Shown: in pieces, positions 45,715 to 56,937 of the stretch | How positions within the stretch are numbered: the stretch's first letter is position 1 | Layout of the letters: each line of letters opens with the position of its first letter | NCBI GenBank assembly: GCA_037349315.1 | Contig: JBAIAC010000004.1 | Location: forward strand, 27,965,001 to 28,029,000 | Direction of reading: 5' to 3' | Length of the DNA stretch: 64,000 nt | DNA from: Chelydra serpentina | Lineage: Eukaryota > Chordata > Testudines > Chelydridae | Notes under the pieces: model-generated | Told to the model about the DNA's origin: nothing | Database searches by the model: none | What the model saw: only the letters and a program-made list of their open reading frames with translations | Program-made: the position numbers and the translations under genes

Positions 45715-46015
45715 GATGCATAGTGTTCATGTTGTTCATGTTCATGGTGGAGAAGGAGGAGTCATGGATGTTGCCAAGAATAGCTGGAAGAGACTGGAGC
45801 TGACAACAGTAGACTAGAGAAGGGAGTAAAGATGAAGTGAGAAAGAGATATAAAAAAGGCAGCCAGGGATGCATATTTGGCTGCAGGGCATAATTTAGGT
45901 ATGGAGAAGTAGATCTGGAAGCTATCAGCATGATGGTGATTTAAGTTGTGCAACTGGATGAGGATTCTCAGGGGAAAGGTGCAGAGGGAGAAAAGGAAAG
46001 GCTCCTGGACAGATC

Positions 46016-46110
46016 CTGCAGGGCCTCTCTCGTCCGCTCCACCTCCCGTTCCCCACTCTGACAGAAAGAGTGGGGAACGGGAGGTGGAGCGGCCGAGAGA
46101 GGCCCTGCAG
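46016..46110. repeat. near-perfect palindrome, 44-bp arms
   Basis: Arms 46016-46059 and 46067-46110 are complementary except for one site, with a 7-base loop (GACAGAA). The arms are GC-rich, unlike the surrounding A+G-rich sequence. No family similarity was recognised. Confidence 0.93.
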
Positions 46111-46989
46111 AATCAAAGATAAGCAGAGAAACAAGAGATGTCAGGCTGTCTGAATCCTAGAAGGGAGAGAGAGAGAAAGAACTTTGAGGAGGATGGGGAA
46201 GTGATGGACCATTTCAAAGGCCGTAGACCAAGGAGCATGAGAACAGAGAGGAGCCCATGCAACTTGGACAGAAAGGTTCACTGATGACATTGAAAAGGGC
46301 TTTTTCAGTAGAACACAGCAGGCAGATGCTGATTGAACAGGACAGGGGAGGGAGCTAGCGGAGAGGAAGCCTGGGTAAAAGGATTAGACAGTACATTCAA
46401 GGAGTTCAGCGGTGAAGGGAAAGAGGGAGAGGGGTAGTTGGATGGAAACTTCTTTGAGACAAGTGTCCACAGTGGTGTGCTTAATGGCAGGGGAAAGAAG
46501 TTAGGTGACAGAGAATGCTTAAGGATGTGGGAGATGGAAGGAGCAAGGGAACTCATGAATCAGGAGGAATGTAGTCAAGGTAGTAGGTGGAGTAGTGAGC
46601 AGAAGAGAGTAGAAGACATGCTTCTAAGTTTTGTTAGCATTATGGCATCCGTAAGAAATGTAAGTATAGTTATCCTGGATGTTCATGCTCTAGCTAGATC
46701 TTCCTTTTACCATATTAAGAACATCTGTACATATTGAGTCATGTTATCTCTGCCTATGTGGTGGTGATGGTACTCTATGAAACAATTATGTTCTGAATTA
46801 GATGACGGTTATTCATGAGTTCAGTGAACTTCCATGTAAAAGGCTTTATGGACTTTAGATTGAATTGAATGCTGCCATTCAATGGGATTGTTTCAGTTAT
46901 TTGGATTTCTCAACCCTTTCTTTCAATAATACAATCTCCACATTTACTTCCCATTACTATTTTGTGGCTATACCTTGATTTATGCTCTT

Positions 46990-47290
46990 GCCAAATTTTA
47001 TAAGCTAAGCAGGGTCAGGCCTGCTCAGTATTTGGATGGGAGTCCTTAAAGGCTAAACTGGTGCAAGAAATGGTATAGATGATTCAGTAGGTGGTACTTG
47101 TTCCTCATATCCAGTGTGCTATCTTGGTGTTGTTGGCCTTGTGCTGTTTGAATGACTGCCTTTCAGATGACATGTAAAACCAAGGTTCAGGCCACTTATG
47201 ACCATTCAAGATTCCAGTGCATTGCTTAAGAGCCATGGTGTCAGCCTTGGTATTATAGCCAAATTCCAATTTGGGCCCTGTCCAGACGAA
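46990..47290 (+). repeat. 5S rRNA-derived SINE relic (AmnSINE1-like)
   Basis: AGCTAAGCAGGGTCAGGCCT followed by 'cagtatttggatgggagtcc' is the internal control region of 5S rRNA. Downstream, 'cagatgacatgtaaaacc' and 'gccaaattccaatttggg' resemble the body of ancient 5S-headed SINEs known in amniotes. The copy is old and diverged. It is not a 5S gene: only part of the 5S sequence is present. Confidence 0.65.
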
Positions 47291-48433
47291 GAAAAAAAGT
47301 TGCTTTTCTCAATGGCATTAGCTCAATCAACCTATCTTAACCCAATTGAAAACTCCACTAAATACCAATATAGACACAGTTTAACTGCTTTAGCTTGATT
47401 TTAGCAGGTCAAGGTATTATCTAGGCAAGGCCTTTTAGGAGCTGTAACCTCCCTTGAGTTGAACGTTAATGCTTTATATATCCTGTGAAATCAGAGATTC
47501 CCTGGCTGTTTGAGATGACAGAAATATTTATTCCTAGCTCTAGAGATTAAAATCATGTCAGATTAAAAAGGGGATTGATGCAGTGATGATGGAAATAAAT
47601 TAGTAATCAAAATAATGTGATCGTATGATCTTATGTTACATACCCTGTCGGGGCTAGAAATTAATTCTTTATGTCTTTGTGGGCGAGGTTTTCCCAGCTT
47701 TCCAATGATACAGAGCAATAGTCTAGATTCCTGAGGGTTCACAGCGTGGCAGGCCTTCAACAGTCACTGGGCCTTCGGTCTAACAGTGCTTTTGTGGCAT
47801 TGATCTAGGACTGAATATAGTAAATCCTGAACCTCAGAGCTTTGAAGCTTTCAGTGCTTAGTTTTGAACCTACTGAGCCTCTGACAGCTGGAATTGCCGC
47901 CTGTGTTTGGTTCAAAGCACAGCTGTGCTTTCTTTTCATTTATGGTTAGGTTTAAGGCATATTTTTTCCTGTGGCTTGTATAACTGAGCAGAATAGTTGT
48001 GTTTGAAATTATGGTGTAGTATAAACCTTCTTGGTACGCTAGAAAAAGCAGTGTTACATTGTATTGAAAATTTGCCCTGTGCAGCCCTTAGCTGAGTGGC
48101 TGACCTTGGATACATTTTCCATCATAAAGGACCAATCCTGCAAGGTACAGAACACCTCTTGAGAGATTCTGAGTGCCCTCAACTCTCAATGAAATCAATG
48201 GGAGTTGAATATGTTCAGCACCTCACCAGAAAGCACTGAGACGTGGCAGGAATGGGTCCTAAATCTGAAATGATGTGAATAAAAAAGGAGGTATGGATAC
48301 TCCAGTAGAGCCACTCAGATCATTCAGCAAGACTCAAATCATTATTCCAACATACGGCCAACATGGATCATGGCAGCAAGACTTTTCACTGACTGGTTTA
48401 TTGGCATTGACATCCCATTTTTCTTTCTTATAG

Positions 48434-48583
48434 GCCCCCTATCTGCTTGTTACAACCCCAGTAGCCCTGTCCAGATACTGGAAGACATTGGCTTTCATTA
48501 CCAGGACCATCAACTGTTTGCCAGCAGACTTGATGTTTCCCCGTTAACAGCAGAGACAGTCAGTGGTGCTAAAAATAAAGCTG
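48434..48583 (+). CDS. AMOTL1: AMOTL1 coding exon, N-terminal segment
   Basis: The exon encodes PLSACYNPSSPVQILED and following residues up to an AKNKA segment. It corresponds to the ACYSPSSPVQVLED region near the N-terminus of mammalian AMOTL1. The acceptor is TTCTTATAG (ending 48433) and the donor is G|GTAAGC. It is phase 1 on both sides and 150 nt, so it adds 50 codons. The open frame continues upstream into the intron as far as 48,370, but that part is polypyrimidine-rich and lacks similarity. The acceptor position and the match to AMOTL1 mark the true edge. The segment after ILED is less conserved than the next exon. Confidence 0.93.
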
Positions 48584-49044
48584 GTAAGCAAGCAACGACC
48601 CTTACACACCTGCCTGTAAAATTAACTCCAGTTCCTTTTTCTGTTATCGACGCCTTGAAGAGCAGTTTAGAGTTTCTTCAGAATGATCTGTAAAAGCTTA
48701 AGAAAATCATGGGCCAAATCTTGATTCCCATTAAAGTCAAGGGAAATGTTGCCATTTACTTCAGTGAGAGATCTGGATTTGATCCTGTGTCATTTTTCAC
48801 CCAGTGCAACATATCATGTTACACTGCAGTACTCAATTGCTCTTCACTGGACAGTTAGACCAAGGTGGATGGCTCTCTGCTTAGGGAATAGGACTGAATC
48901 CTATGAAAAATAAGCACAGATTAGTCCTTTCGGGTCAAGTTTTCAAAAATAGGCAACTAAATTGTGTCCCCAAAATATAGAATGTAGGGTGCAAATGGAT
49001 GACTGGCTAGGCAGGTGCTGTAGAGAGACCTCCATCAAGGGATG

Positions 49045-49210
49045 GTGTCCTTAGCCTCTATTTGCCAGAAGCTGGGAATGGGCGACAAGGGATGGATCAC
49101 TTGATGATTACCTGTTCCATTCATTCCCTCTGGGACACCTGGCATTGGACCCTGTCGGAAGACAGGATACTGGGCTCGATGAACTTTTGGTCTGACCGAA
49201 TATGGCCGTT
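49045..49210 (+). repeat. CR1 LINE 3' UTR end (sense)
   Basis: AGCCTCTATTTGCCAGAAGC through 'gaagacaggatactgggctc' to 'tatggccgttctta' is the same 3' end as the copy at 15,178. Confidence 0.9.
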
Positions 49211-49324
49211 CTTACAGTATGTTTTCTGCTTATGTATGATATCTTGCTTTCTTTACTGTGATCTTGTCATTTGCCACCTCCTATGTGTTTATCTCATCCA
49301 AATGTTGTGTATTGTCATAACTAG

Positions 49325-49440
49325 ATTGAGAACTCTTAGGGGAAAGAATATTTGTACAGTGTGTCAGCATGATGGAGCCCTGATCATTGGCAGTGGCTTC
49401 TAGATGCTATGGTAATATAAATCAATAGTAATAACAGCTG
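49325..49440 (+). repeat. L2/MIR-type 3' tail
   Basis: 'tgagaactcttaggggaaag', then 'ttgtacagtgtgtcagcatg' and 'tggtaatataaatcaatag', follows the order of an L2-class tail. Confidence 0.5.
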
Positions 49441-51110
49441 TAAATGAAAAATAGGCAACTGCAGGTACAGATTAGGTAAATGGACATGCAGGTATCCAAC
49501 TGAGCACATAAATGGATGTTTTTGCATCTGCACATTCTACAGGCTCACCTTACGGGCCTATTTTTTAAAAAATTGGCCCTTCATTATTTTACAGATTTAG
49601 ATGGAATTTATCCCTTTGCAAAGTGTGAAAATGTTTACATTTTAGTGATTTTTACATATGTGTTCTCTGCACTCAAGCCCTGATCCAGCAAAACACTTAA
49701 ACACATGTGTAACTTTTGGCAGGTTAAGTAGTCCCATTGACTTCAACTAAATGGACATCGTGTGATCAAAGCACTTCCTGGCAGTGATTAGACCCTGCAT
49801 AGGCAGATAATGTCCTCTGAAGGAACTTTGCAGAATGTGACATGACTGTACTGAAACCCTACAGTCATCTTTAAGTCTTTGCCACAGAAATGTTAATAGA
49901 AGTGACCTATTTTCATAGTGAAGAGCTGAGGGTTTTTCTTTTCTATCTGGCATCCAATTTGTATGTAAGTGATCACACAGTGTGAGCAATAACAAATGAA
50001 ACCTCAGGGAGGTACCAAACCTCGAGAGAACATTTTTTTTAAATTACTTTCAAATGAATTTTTTTTAAATACTTCTAAAAAACTGCTATGAGAACTGAGA
50101 ACAGCAGGCTTCAGAAATAACATTTCCAAGAGTGACCTCAAAAAATGAACAGAACAGTGCTTCCTTGTTGCCTAACAGTTTGTGATGATTATATCCAATT
50201 CCTGAGGACTTGATTCTAATCTCATTTACACCAGTGTCTCTAAGGAGTAACTTCATTGGTCTCGGTGGAGTTACACCCCTGTGGAACTGGTGCCTGGTAA
50301 GTGAGGGGGAAGCAAGCCCTGGTGCGATTGTGTGGATAGAATTATTGCTTTACTACAGTCTAGGAAATTCAGCGAAGACCCCAGCTGCATATTTCACTTT
50401 TTGCAATTCATTGGCTGCAAATTGTTTCCAGTAGAAAACTAGGTGAGTGGGTTCAAGTGTTGAAAAAGTGGATTGGAATCAATTCAGACAATAGTCAGTA
50501 TTTTGCAGTTACTCACAACCTGTGCAACCTTATTGAAGTCAATGAATTTCACAGAGTGCAAATTAATGTGGCATTTGGCTCCACTCAAATACAGTACTTG
50601 AAGAATTGTGACTTTTCCTTAGCCCCTGTCCTCCTGTGGCTCAGGATATTGCACTATTTTCGGTGTCATTTATGGAAGATATTTTATCTAATCTGCCTAG
50701 CTGTGCTATTTCTAAGGTGCCTGACACCTGGGAATAGAACATCCAAGGCATTGTATAAGCAGATCTGATTTACATAGCAGTGCATCTGTCACCCTATCAT
50801 CTTGTTAGAACTGACATGTCAAAATTACTGTTAATCATGTAGAGATAGTATTGTTAGAAATAAATCAAATTACTGGACTAAAATAGTAGATTCATGGCCG
50901 GATTCTGTTCTTAATTATACCTGGACAACCTCATTATTTTTAATAGCATTTCAGAGTTTTCCCAAGGTTATACTGCATTGTTTGGTAAGGAGGAGAGGAA
51001 GCAGGGCACTGTAGTGTAAAAGGATTAGATGATTTCTCAGCAGTTGCCAGCCTTAAATAATGGTGTCATCAGAAAACATAAATCCTGACTTTCTTCTGTT
51101 CTTTGTTTAG

Positions 51111-52017
51111 TTGAGGACCCTCTTTGCAACTTCCACCCTCCAAACTTCCTTGGGATCTCAGAGGTGGAAATGAGAGGTTCAGAGGATGTTGCAGCTGGAA
51201 CAGTATTACAGCGATTGATCCAGGAGCAGCTGAGGTATGGCAATCCAAATGAGAACATGAATCTGCTGGCAATTCAGCACCAGGCCACAGGGAGCGCAGG
51301 ACCATCCAACAGCACTACAAGCACACTTTCTTCCACAGAAAACCTCACACAAGAAGACCCACAAATGCTCCAGCAGTCAGCACGCCAGGAACCTCAGGGG
51401 CAAGAACATCAGGTGGACAATACTGTGATGGAGAAACAGTCCAGGGCCACACAGCCTCATCAGAACAATGAAGAACTACCAACTTATGAGGAGGCGAAGG
51501 CCCAATCCCAGTTTTTTAGGGGCCAGCAGCCAGGTGCTGTTGGCCCAAGTTTTTACATGGCTGGCGTGTCCAGTCAGAAATCGAGAACGGAAGGGAGACC
51601 AACTGTGAATCGGGCCAACAGTGGACAGGCTCATAAAGATGAAGCACTTAAAGAACTTAAGCAGGGTCATGTCCGATCTCTAAGCGAGAGGATAATGCAG
51701 CTGTCCTTGGAGAGAAATGGTGCTAAGCAACACCCTCCTACCTCAGGGAGCAACAAAGGCTTCAAAACTGGAGGACCGCCACCCACTCAGCCTTCTGGCA
51801 AAGGAATGGATCCCAGAGGTCCCCCGCCCGAGTACCCCTACAAAGCCAAGCAGGTGGTGTCACCAGTCAGCAAGACTCAGGAACACGGGTTGTTTTATAA
51901 TGACCAGCACTCGGGAATGATGCAGATTCTCAAACCCTCCTACCCTGCTCCACTGCCAGCAAGAACGGAAGGAGCAGTTGTCAGATACCAGCCTCCCCCG
52001 GAATATGGTGTGACAAG
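51111..52017 (+). CDS. AMOTL1: AMOTL1 coding exon, Hippo-interaction region
   Basis: AMOTL1 is a junction and actin-associated scaffold that binds YAP/TAZ through WW-domain motifs. This exon starts VEDPLCNFHPPNFL after TTTAG. It encodes VLQRLIQEQLRYGNP, the tankyrase-type motif RQEPQGQE (51383-51406), NEELPTYEEAK with LPTY (51476-51487), and the LATS-type site HVRSLS (51668-51685) in the actin-binding segment. PPEY occurs at 51824-51835 and again at 51995-52006. The donor AG|GTAATT leaves phase 2. The glutamine run found in the human protein after FRGQQ is absent; here the text reads FRGQQPGAVGPSFY. No stop or frameshift is present. Near-complete agreement with AMOTL1 rather than AMOT or AMOTL2 supports the assignment. 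Confidence 0.97.
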
Positions 52018-52423
52018 GTAATTCTAGCCCCTGGCTTTTGATGTCCTTGCTTTTGTAAATACTCTTTGGCTTTGAACTTTTTAAAAAATTGACATTGTTG
52101 ATGCTTTTAAGCAAACAGGCCTACTACTCTCTTAACCCGGCTTCTTAGCTTTGAGGGTGAACTCCATCAGCTCCATAATGCTAGAAAACCGAGTCCGTTC
52201 ATCTGTAGGCATTTTTCCCCATTAAACAACTTGAACTAAGGAATCAAATTGCACCAGACTTTCTCACAGATTTAAAAATATGCTGTGTAGATCATAAATA
52301 ACTGTTTTCTGAATGGATAAGTGAAAGTACAGTTGTATAAGCCCTGATCCTGTGCCCATTGACATCAATGGAATAACTCCAGTTGGCTTGTGTGGGTTCT
52401 GGTCCTATATAAACAAATATGGA

Positions 52424-52574
52424 TCTGATTCCCATTACACTAGGGCCATTTTACACCACTAGCAGTGCAAAAGAACCTTAAAAATGGATGTAAATATAAT
52501 TTACTCCCATTTCAAGGCCCTTTACACTGGAAGAATGGTCTAAAGTGGCCTTAGTGTAAATGGAAATCAGGCCC
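52424..52574. repeat. fold-back repeat, 'ctgattcccattacacta' type
   Basis: 'tgattcccattacactaggg' at 52,426 is mirrored by 'ccttagtgtaaatggaaatc' at 52,549, with further inverted matches inside. It is a MITE-like unit without coding capacity. Confidence 0.75.
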
Positions 52575-52610
52575 CATGAGTATAACACCGATGATATATT
52601 TAAATACTGT

Positions 52611-52720
52611 GGACTATATTCTGCTCTCAGTTACAGCAGCATAAATATGGATTAACTCCACTGAAGTCAATGGAGTTACTCTGGATTTGCATGACTGTAA
52701 CTGAGAGCAGAATTGGGTCC
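52611..52720. repeat. fold-back repeat, 'attctgctctcagttaca' type
   Basis: ATTCTGCTCTCAGTTACAGC and the inverted GTAACTGAGAGCAGAAT form the outer arms. Inner arms run from 'taactccactgaagtcaatg' to 'ttactctgg'. Variants of this unit are scattered through the window (for example near 43,390 and 60,620). Confidence 0.85.
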
Positions 52721-53609
52721 AATATTCTGATAATCTCTGAGCTCTAAAATTCTTCAAAAATGAATATTGTATTTAGAAGTTCTTCAGTATCTTAATTCCT
52801 ATTAATTTCACTTTATGCATAAACCTAAAAGTATCTGAATATATTTATATGATTGAATTATAGTGGAAAAAACATCAATTAGGTATGCAATTCTTCATCA
52901 TTAATCTACTACCAAGCTGTACAGATGTTCCCATTTTAATGTAGGTTATTCAAAGCAACCGAGCTATAGGTCACCACCACAGGTAGTTAGAGGTGCCATA
53001 AACTTTCTAACACTTACAATGGTTCAGTTTCTAAATTAAAGGACATGGTGCTACCTTTGTTAAACCCTATTTGTCAATTGTTTGTAGTTCACAAGTAAGG
53101 AAAAAAAATGCTTTGGGCTGAGATTTGGCCAAAAACTTTTTAGTCCAGGAGTATTTTTAAAAAAATGAAATATTGTGGTTCTTTTTAAACGAGAGTGTGA
53201 ACCCCCCCCCCCCCCCCGCAAAAAAAAAACCAACAACCAAACCAAAACAAAAAAAATTAAGCCAAACTCTGCGAGGTTATGAGTTACCCTCTTATTTCAG
53301 GCTGTCCTCATTGGGTGTGAATTTCACTCAGAGGGTGAAATGCTGCCTTGTGCAAAGAGCCCTATGTGCCTCTTATGTTCTACTTAAATCCTCAAAAGTG
53401 GACTTATGTGGCACATAGTCCCTTGTGCTGACCTTCTGCACAGGAGTGAGTTTCCCTCAAAGTGCATAAAAAGTCATCTTAAAATGTTACCTTCTGTGGA
53501 CTGACTCCCGAGAGCTAGTGGAAACCAGTTAAACATCACAGCTCCCACTGAATTCTCATGCTCCTGTCTGAAGGTGGAGCTTGGCCTCGAGTATGCCTTA
53601 AACAATGAG

Positions 53610-53810
53610 GCTTCCACCATTCCTTAGGGAATTATCCCATAGTCCAATGGACCGCACTATTAGAACATTTTTCCTGATATGTATAACCTCTGTTTTACCC
53701 CATGACTCTTAGCAATTCCTCCTTGGTCTCCCCGAACAACATCTCTCCATCCTCCTTGGATCTGGAGGACTTTAAAAATCCACATATTTGATGGTGTGTT
53801 AATATTTTCC
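53610..53810 (-). repeat. old CR1-like LINE fragment (antisense)
   Basis: 'gcttccaccattccttaggg' and 'agaacatttttcctgatatg' with 'attcctccttggtctccc' follow the antisense of a CR1 ORF2 end. It is more diverged than the other copies. Confidence 0.6.
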
Positions 53811-54799
53811 ATGTTAAAAGTGGTCTAATTAGATATTTATTGACCCATAAATCCTTGAAGCCCCTTTGACTTTAACTCCCAATGCAGAGTTCCTCTTCTT
53901 TCCTCAGCATTGGCCCACGGTGAAGCTGGAGTATGGTCTGAATTCCCAGGCCCAGCTCTGCATTTCTGATCATTTTTTTGAAAGCATAGATCAGAACATG
54001 AAGATTTCATTATTGTGAGTGTCTGAAATACTATAGGTAACTTGTTTGTTTGCAAAATGAGCGCTGATAAAGATGATTGCTCATTCAAATAGTGCAATGG
54101 TTGTACAAATTGATTAAATAAAATCGGATCCTGCCAGGTGGGGATGCTCAGGATCAGGACCGTGCCGCTTTATTTGCAAGCACGAGCCTGCACTGGTGGC
54201 CTGCCGGCCTTCCCTTAGGCATGTTTAGACTTGGGAACGTTATTTGAATTCCACCAGCTAAACATGTGTTTTGAATACCAGCATTAGCTATCCGGAGTTT
54301 GTGTAATTTTTCAGCTGAAAATTATGCTTATAAGAGCCAAGTGAAAATCCCTGTTTATGATAAGAAACAGCTATATGAGAGTGGGAAATGCAAGATAATG
54401 GGGTCACGTTCAGGTTATATTTTCAGGAAGTGTAACAGGATTCCAGCTGTGATTCGTTATGTTAACAAACACTGCAGACACCAAATAGATTAATCTCCAC
54501 ATAAAAGGGTGATGGCTTGATTTTTATAGCTCATTTAAAATGCTGATTCAATAACCAAGAAGCTTGTTCTGCTGAGTCTCTTTAAATATTCCTTGGGCAA
54601 GGCCCTGTGTACTACGCAGCAGAATTTACTCCAGTGTATGTGGCAGAGCTTCATTGAATTCTGTGTCAAAGTGGGAATGATACAGTGAGTTTAATTGATT
54701 GTGAAATTCTTTGGACCCAGTTTGTGAGCTCCTTATTGCTCACCGGTGAGCAGGAACTCTTACAAGTAGTCCCATTGACTTCAATGAGACTGCTCATTT

Positions 54800-55600
54800 A
54801 AGAATGGCCATACTGGGTCAGACCAATGGTCCATCTAAACCAGTCTTCCAACAGTGGCAAATGCCACATACTATAGAACAGGGCAATTATCAAATGATCC
54901 ATCGTCCTCTGTTGTCCAGTCCCAGCATCTGGCAGTCAGAGACTTAGGGACACCCAGAGGCTGGAGTTGTGTACCTGACCATCTTGGCTAAGAGCCATTC
55001 ATGGACCTATCCTCATTAACTTATCTAATTCTTTTTTGAACTCAGTTATACTTTTGGCCTTCACAACATCCCTTGCCAGCAAGTTCCAGTGGTTGATGGT
55101 GCGTTTTGTGAAGAAATATGTCTTTATATTTGATTTAAACCTGCTGTCTATTAATTTCATTGGGTGACCCCTTGTTCTTGTGTTATGTGAAGGGGTAAGT
55201 AAATAGCACTTCTCTATTCACTTTCTCCACACCATTCATTTTATAGACCTCTATCGTATCCCCTCTTAGTCATCTCTTTTCTAAGCTAAACAGTCCGACG
55301 CTTTTTTACCTCACCTCATATGAAAGCTGTCCCATACCCCTGATCATTAATTGTTGCCCTTCTCTGTACCTTTTCCAATTCTCATATATCTTTTTTAAGA
55401 TGGGGAAACCAGAACTGCACACAATATTCAAGGTGTGAGCATACCATCGATTTATATAGTGGAATTATGATATTTTCGCTCTTATTATCTGTCCTTTTTC
55501 CAATGGTTCCTAACACTGTTAGCGTTTTTGGCTGCCGCTGCACATTGAGGAGATGTTTTCTGGTTCCATCTATATGATATCTGAGCTTTTCTGGGGTTTA
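54800..55600 (-). repeat. CR1 LINE 3' end (antisense), about 0.8 kb
   Basis: From 'agaatggccatactgggtca' through 'taatttcattgggtgacccc' to 'tgccgctgcacattgaggag' this is the antisense of the CR1 ORF2 C-terminus and 3' UTR. The subfamily is that of the sense copy at 15,178. The coding part has several lesions. Confidence 0.93.
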
Positions 55601-55888
55601 TTTTCTGTGTGTATATTCCTACTGGCAATGTTTAAGCAGTCACCATCTCTGTCACTGGCAGACAATTGCTCAGGAACAGTTTGAACTACTTTATTCGTGT
55701 ATCTGGATTTGTTACGGTTTATTTGCTTTTACACATGGACTTTCTGGTACTTCTGATACAGCTCGCCTTTGAAATGACAATTTATGGTCTGTTTGGCAAC
55801 AGGAGAAACATTCAAAATGAGGATTCAGCCTTTGGCTAATGTGGTACTGATTTGGTAAACGTCACTCTGACTTTGGGCCATTTTATCT

Positions 55889-56230
55889 TAGAATCATAGA
55901 ATCATAGAATCTCAGGGTTGGAAGGGATCTCAGGAGGTCATCTAGTCCAACCCCCTGCTCAAAGCAGGACCAACCCCAACTAGATCATCCCAGCCAGGGC
56001 TTTGTCAAGACTGACCTTAAAAACCTCTAAGGAAGGAGATTCCACCACCTCCCTAGGTAACCCATTCCAGTGCTTCACCACCCTATTAGTGAAAAAGTTT
56101 TTCCTAATATCCAACCTAAACCTCCCCCTCTGCAACTTGAGACCATTACTCCTTGTTCTGTCATCTTCTACCACTGAGAACAGTCTAGATCCATCCTCTT
56201 TGGAACCCCCTTTTAGGTCTTTGCTACACA
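55889..56230 (-). repeat. CR1 LINE 3' end (antisense), octamer-tailed
   Basis: It begins with ATCATAGAATCATAGAATCT and runs through the antisense of the tail and ORF2 end. It is better preserved than other copies. The reading frame inside is annotated separately. Confidence 0.93.
55980..56225 (-). pseudogene. CR1 ORF2 C-terminal fragment
   Basis: The minus-strand frame reads [20 protein letters not shown], then [20 protein letters not shown] and [17 protein letters not shown], the conserved end of CR1 reverse-transcriptase proteins. It is uninterrupted but lacks the polymerase domain. The open frame extends past 56,225 into unrelated sequence, so the fragment boundary is 5' truncation typical of CR1, not a gene start. 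Confidence 0.85.
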
Positions 56231-56937
56231 GTCTTCGCTGACACAGTGATATCCCACAGCTCAGGATTATGTACAATCAGCCTCTGTCAGCAAATGGCTG
56301 GGCATCTCTAGCCACACACCAAATAGTTCCTCAAACCATCATCCAGATTTGTGCCAAATAGGCTTGGCTTCTTCAGTTGTGCCACATGCACACTGGTGAG
56401 CCCGACAGACTGCTGAGTCCACTTATGATTCTGGAAATGTTCTGCCAGGATAAAAAGTTTCAGTGACAAATGCCTTTGTAAAGTGGCTGCAATCTTTCTA
56501 TAGCTCATCTCTGTCAGCTTCTCTGTCACTGTGATTGGATGAAATGCTACGTACATAGGTTTTACTTCCCACAGGGCTCAGAAGGGAATGCTACCTTTTT
56601 GTTATGCTGCACCATAAGCATGAACAAACTGCTGTAGTCTTTCAATTCATGATTATCTGGCCTCACAGGCCTCATCATAGGGAATCGTTTTATTTCTAGG
56701 CCCACAATGATCTTGATTAAAATAAAGCATCAGACAATCAAGCATCAGACAATCCTCACCCCAATTTGTTCATTGTTTAGAGAGTGTTAATGTAGATTAA
56801 TTATCTAGACATCCCATCCATGTCACTAATTTGTGGCATCAGAAGATGCAGTTGAGGAGAATCATGAACAAACTAGATTAACAGCCAAAAAATAAAAACA
56901 ATACAAAAAAGCATCCTCTAACTTGTTACATCTAAAC

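Larger units (their letters stand above)
45460..45722 (-). repeat. Penelope-like element 3'-end copy, interrupted by a MITE
   Basis: On the minus strand the hammerhead-like motif is followed by TTAGTCTATAAAGTGCCACA and the GGCTACCCC end. The right part is separated by the MITE at 45,591. Flanking TGTTCATG (about 45,440 and 45,724) may be the target duplication, but local repeats of 'gttcatg' blur it. Confidence 0.8.
44890..46640. other. purine-rich repeat-like region of unknown family
   Basis: Long G+A-rich sequence ('ggagggaaggtttgttgggc', 'ctggacacggtctagtag') resembles a decayed interspersed repeat, but the family could not be named. It is interrupted by the Penelope-like copy at 45,460 and holds the palindrome at 46,016. 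Open frames on both strands come from composition. Confidence 0.35.
13619..48433 (+). other. AMOTL1: AMOTL1 intron 5' of the first conserved exon
   Basis: If the exon at 13,603 is real, this 34.8-kb intron begins with GTAAAG and ends with TTCTTATAG. It is filled with the repeats listed separately and has a 27-base T run at 13,758-13,784. Stretches at about 16,880-18,300, 32,470-34,530, 35,070-36,750, 37,920-40,210, 41,470-44,570 and 47,300-48,430 show no gene or repeat recognisable by eye, and any could hide regulatory elements. Confidence 0.5.
48584..51110 (+). other. AMOTL1: AMOTL1 intron, 2.5 kb
   Basis: The intron begins GTAAGC and ends TTCTTTGTTTAG. It holds a CR1 3' end at 49,045 and an L2-type tail at 49,325. 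The stretch 49,440-51,100 shows only short 'gattctaatctcatttacac'-type repeat traces near 50,210 and nothing else recognisable. Confidence 0.9.

Noticed and set aside
46990..47060. 5S rRNA gene
   Set aside because: Only the internal promoter region resembles 5S rRNA and it is diverged. The downstream body is SINE-like.
48370..48433. Start codon at 48,370 upstream of the AMOTL1 exon
   Set aside because: The codons from 48,370 lie in a pyrimidine-rich acceptor region without similarity to AMOTL1. The AG at 48,432-48,433 is the likely splice site.
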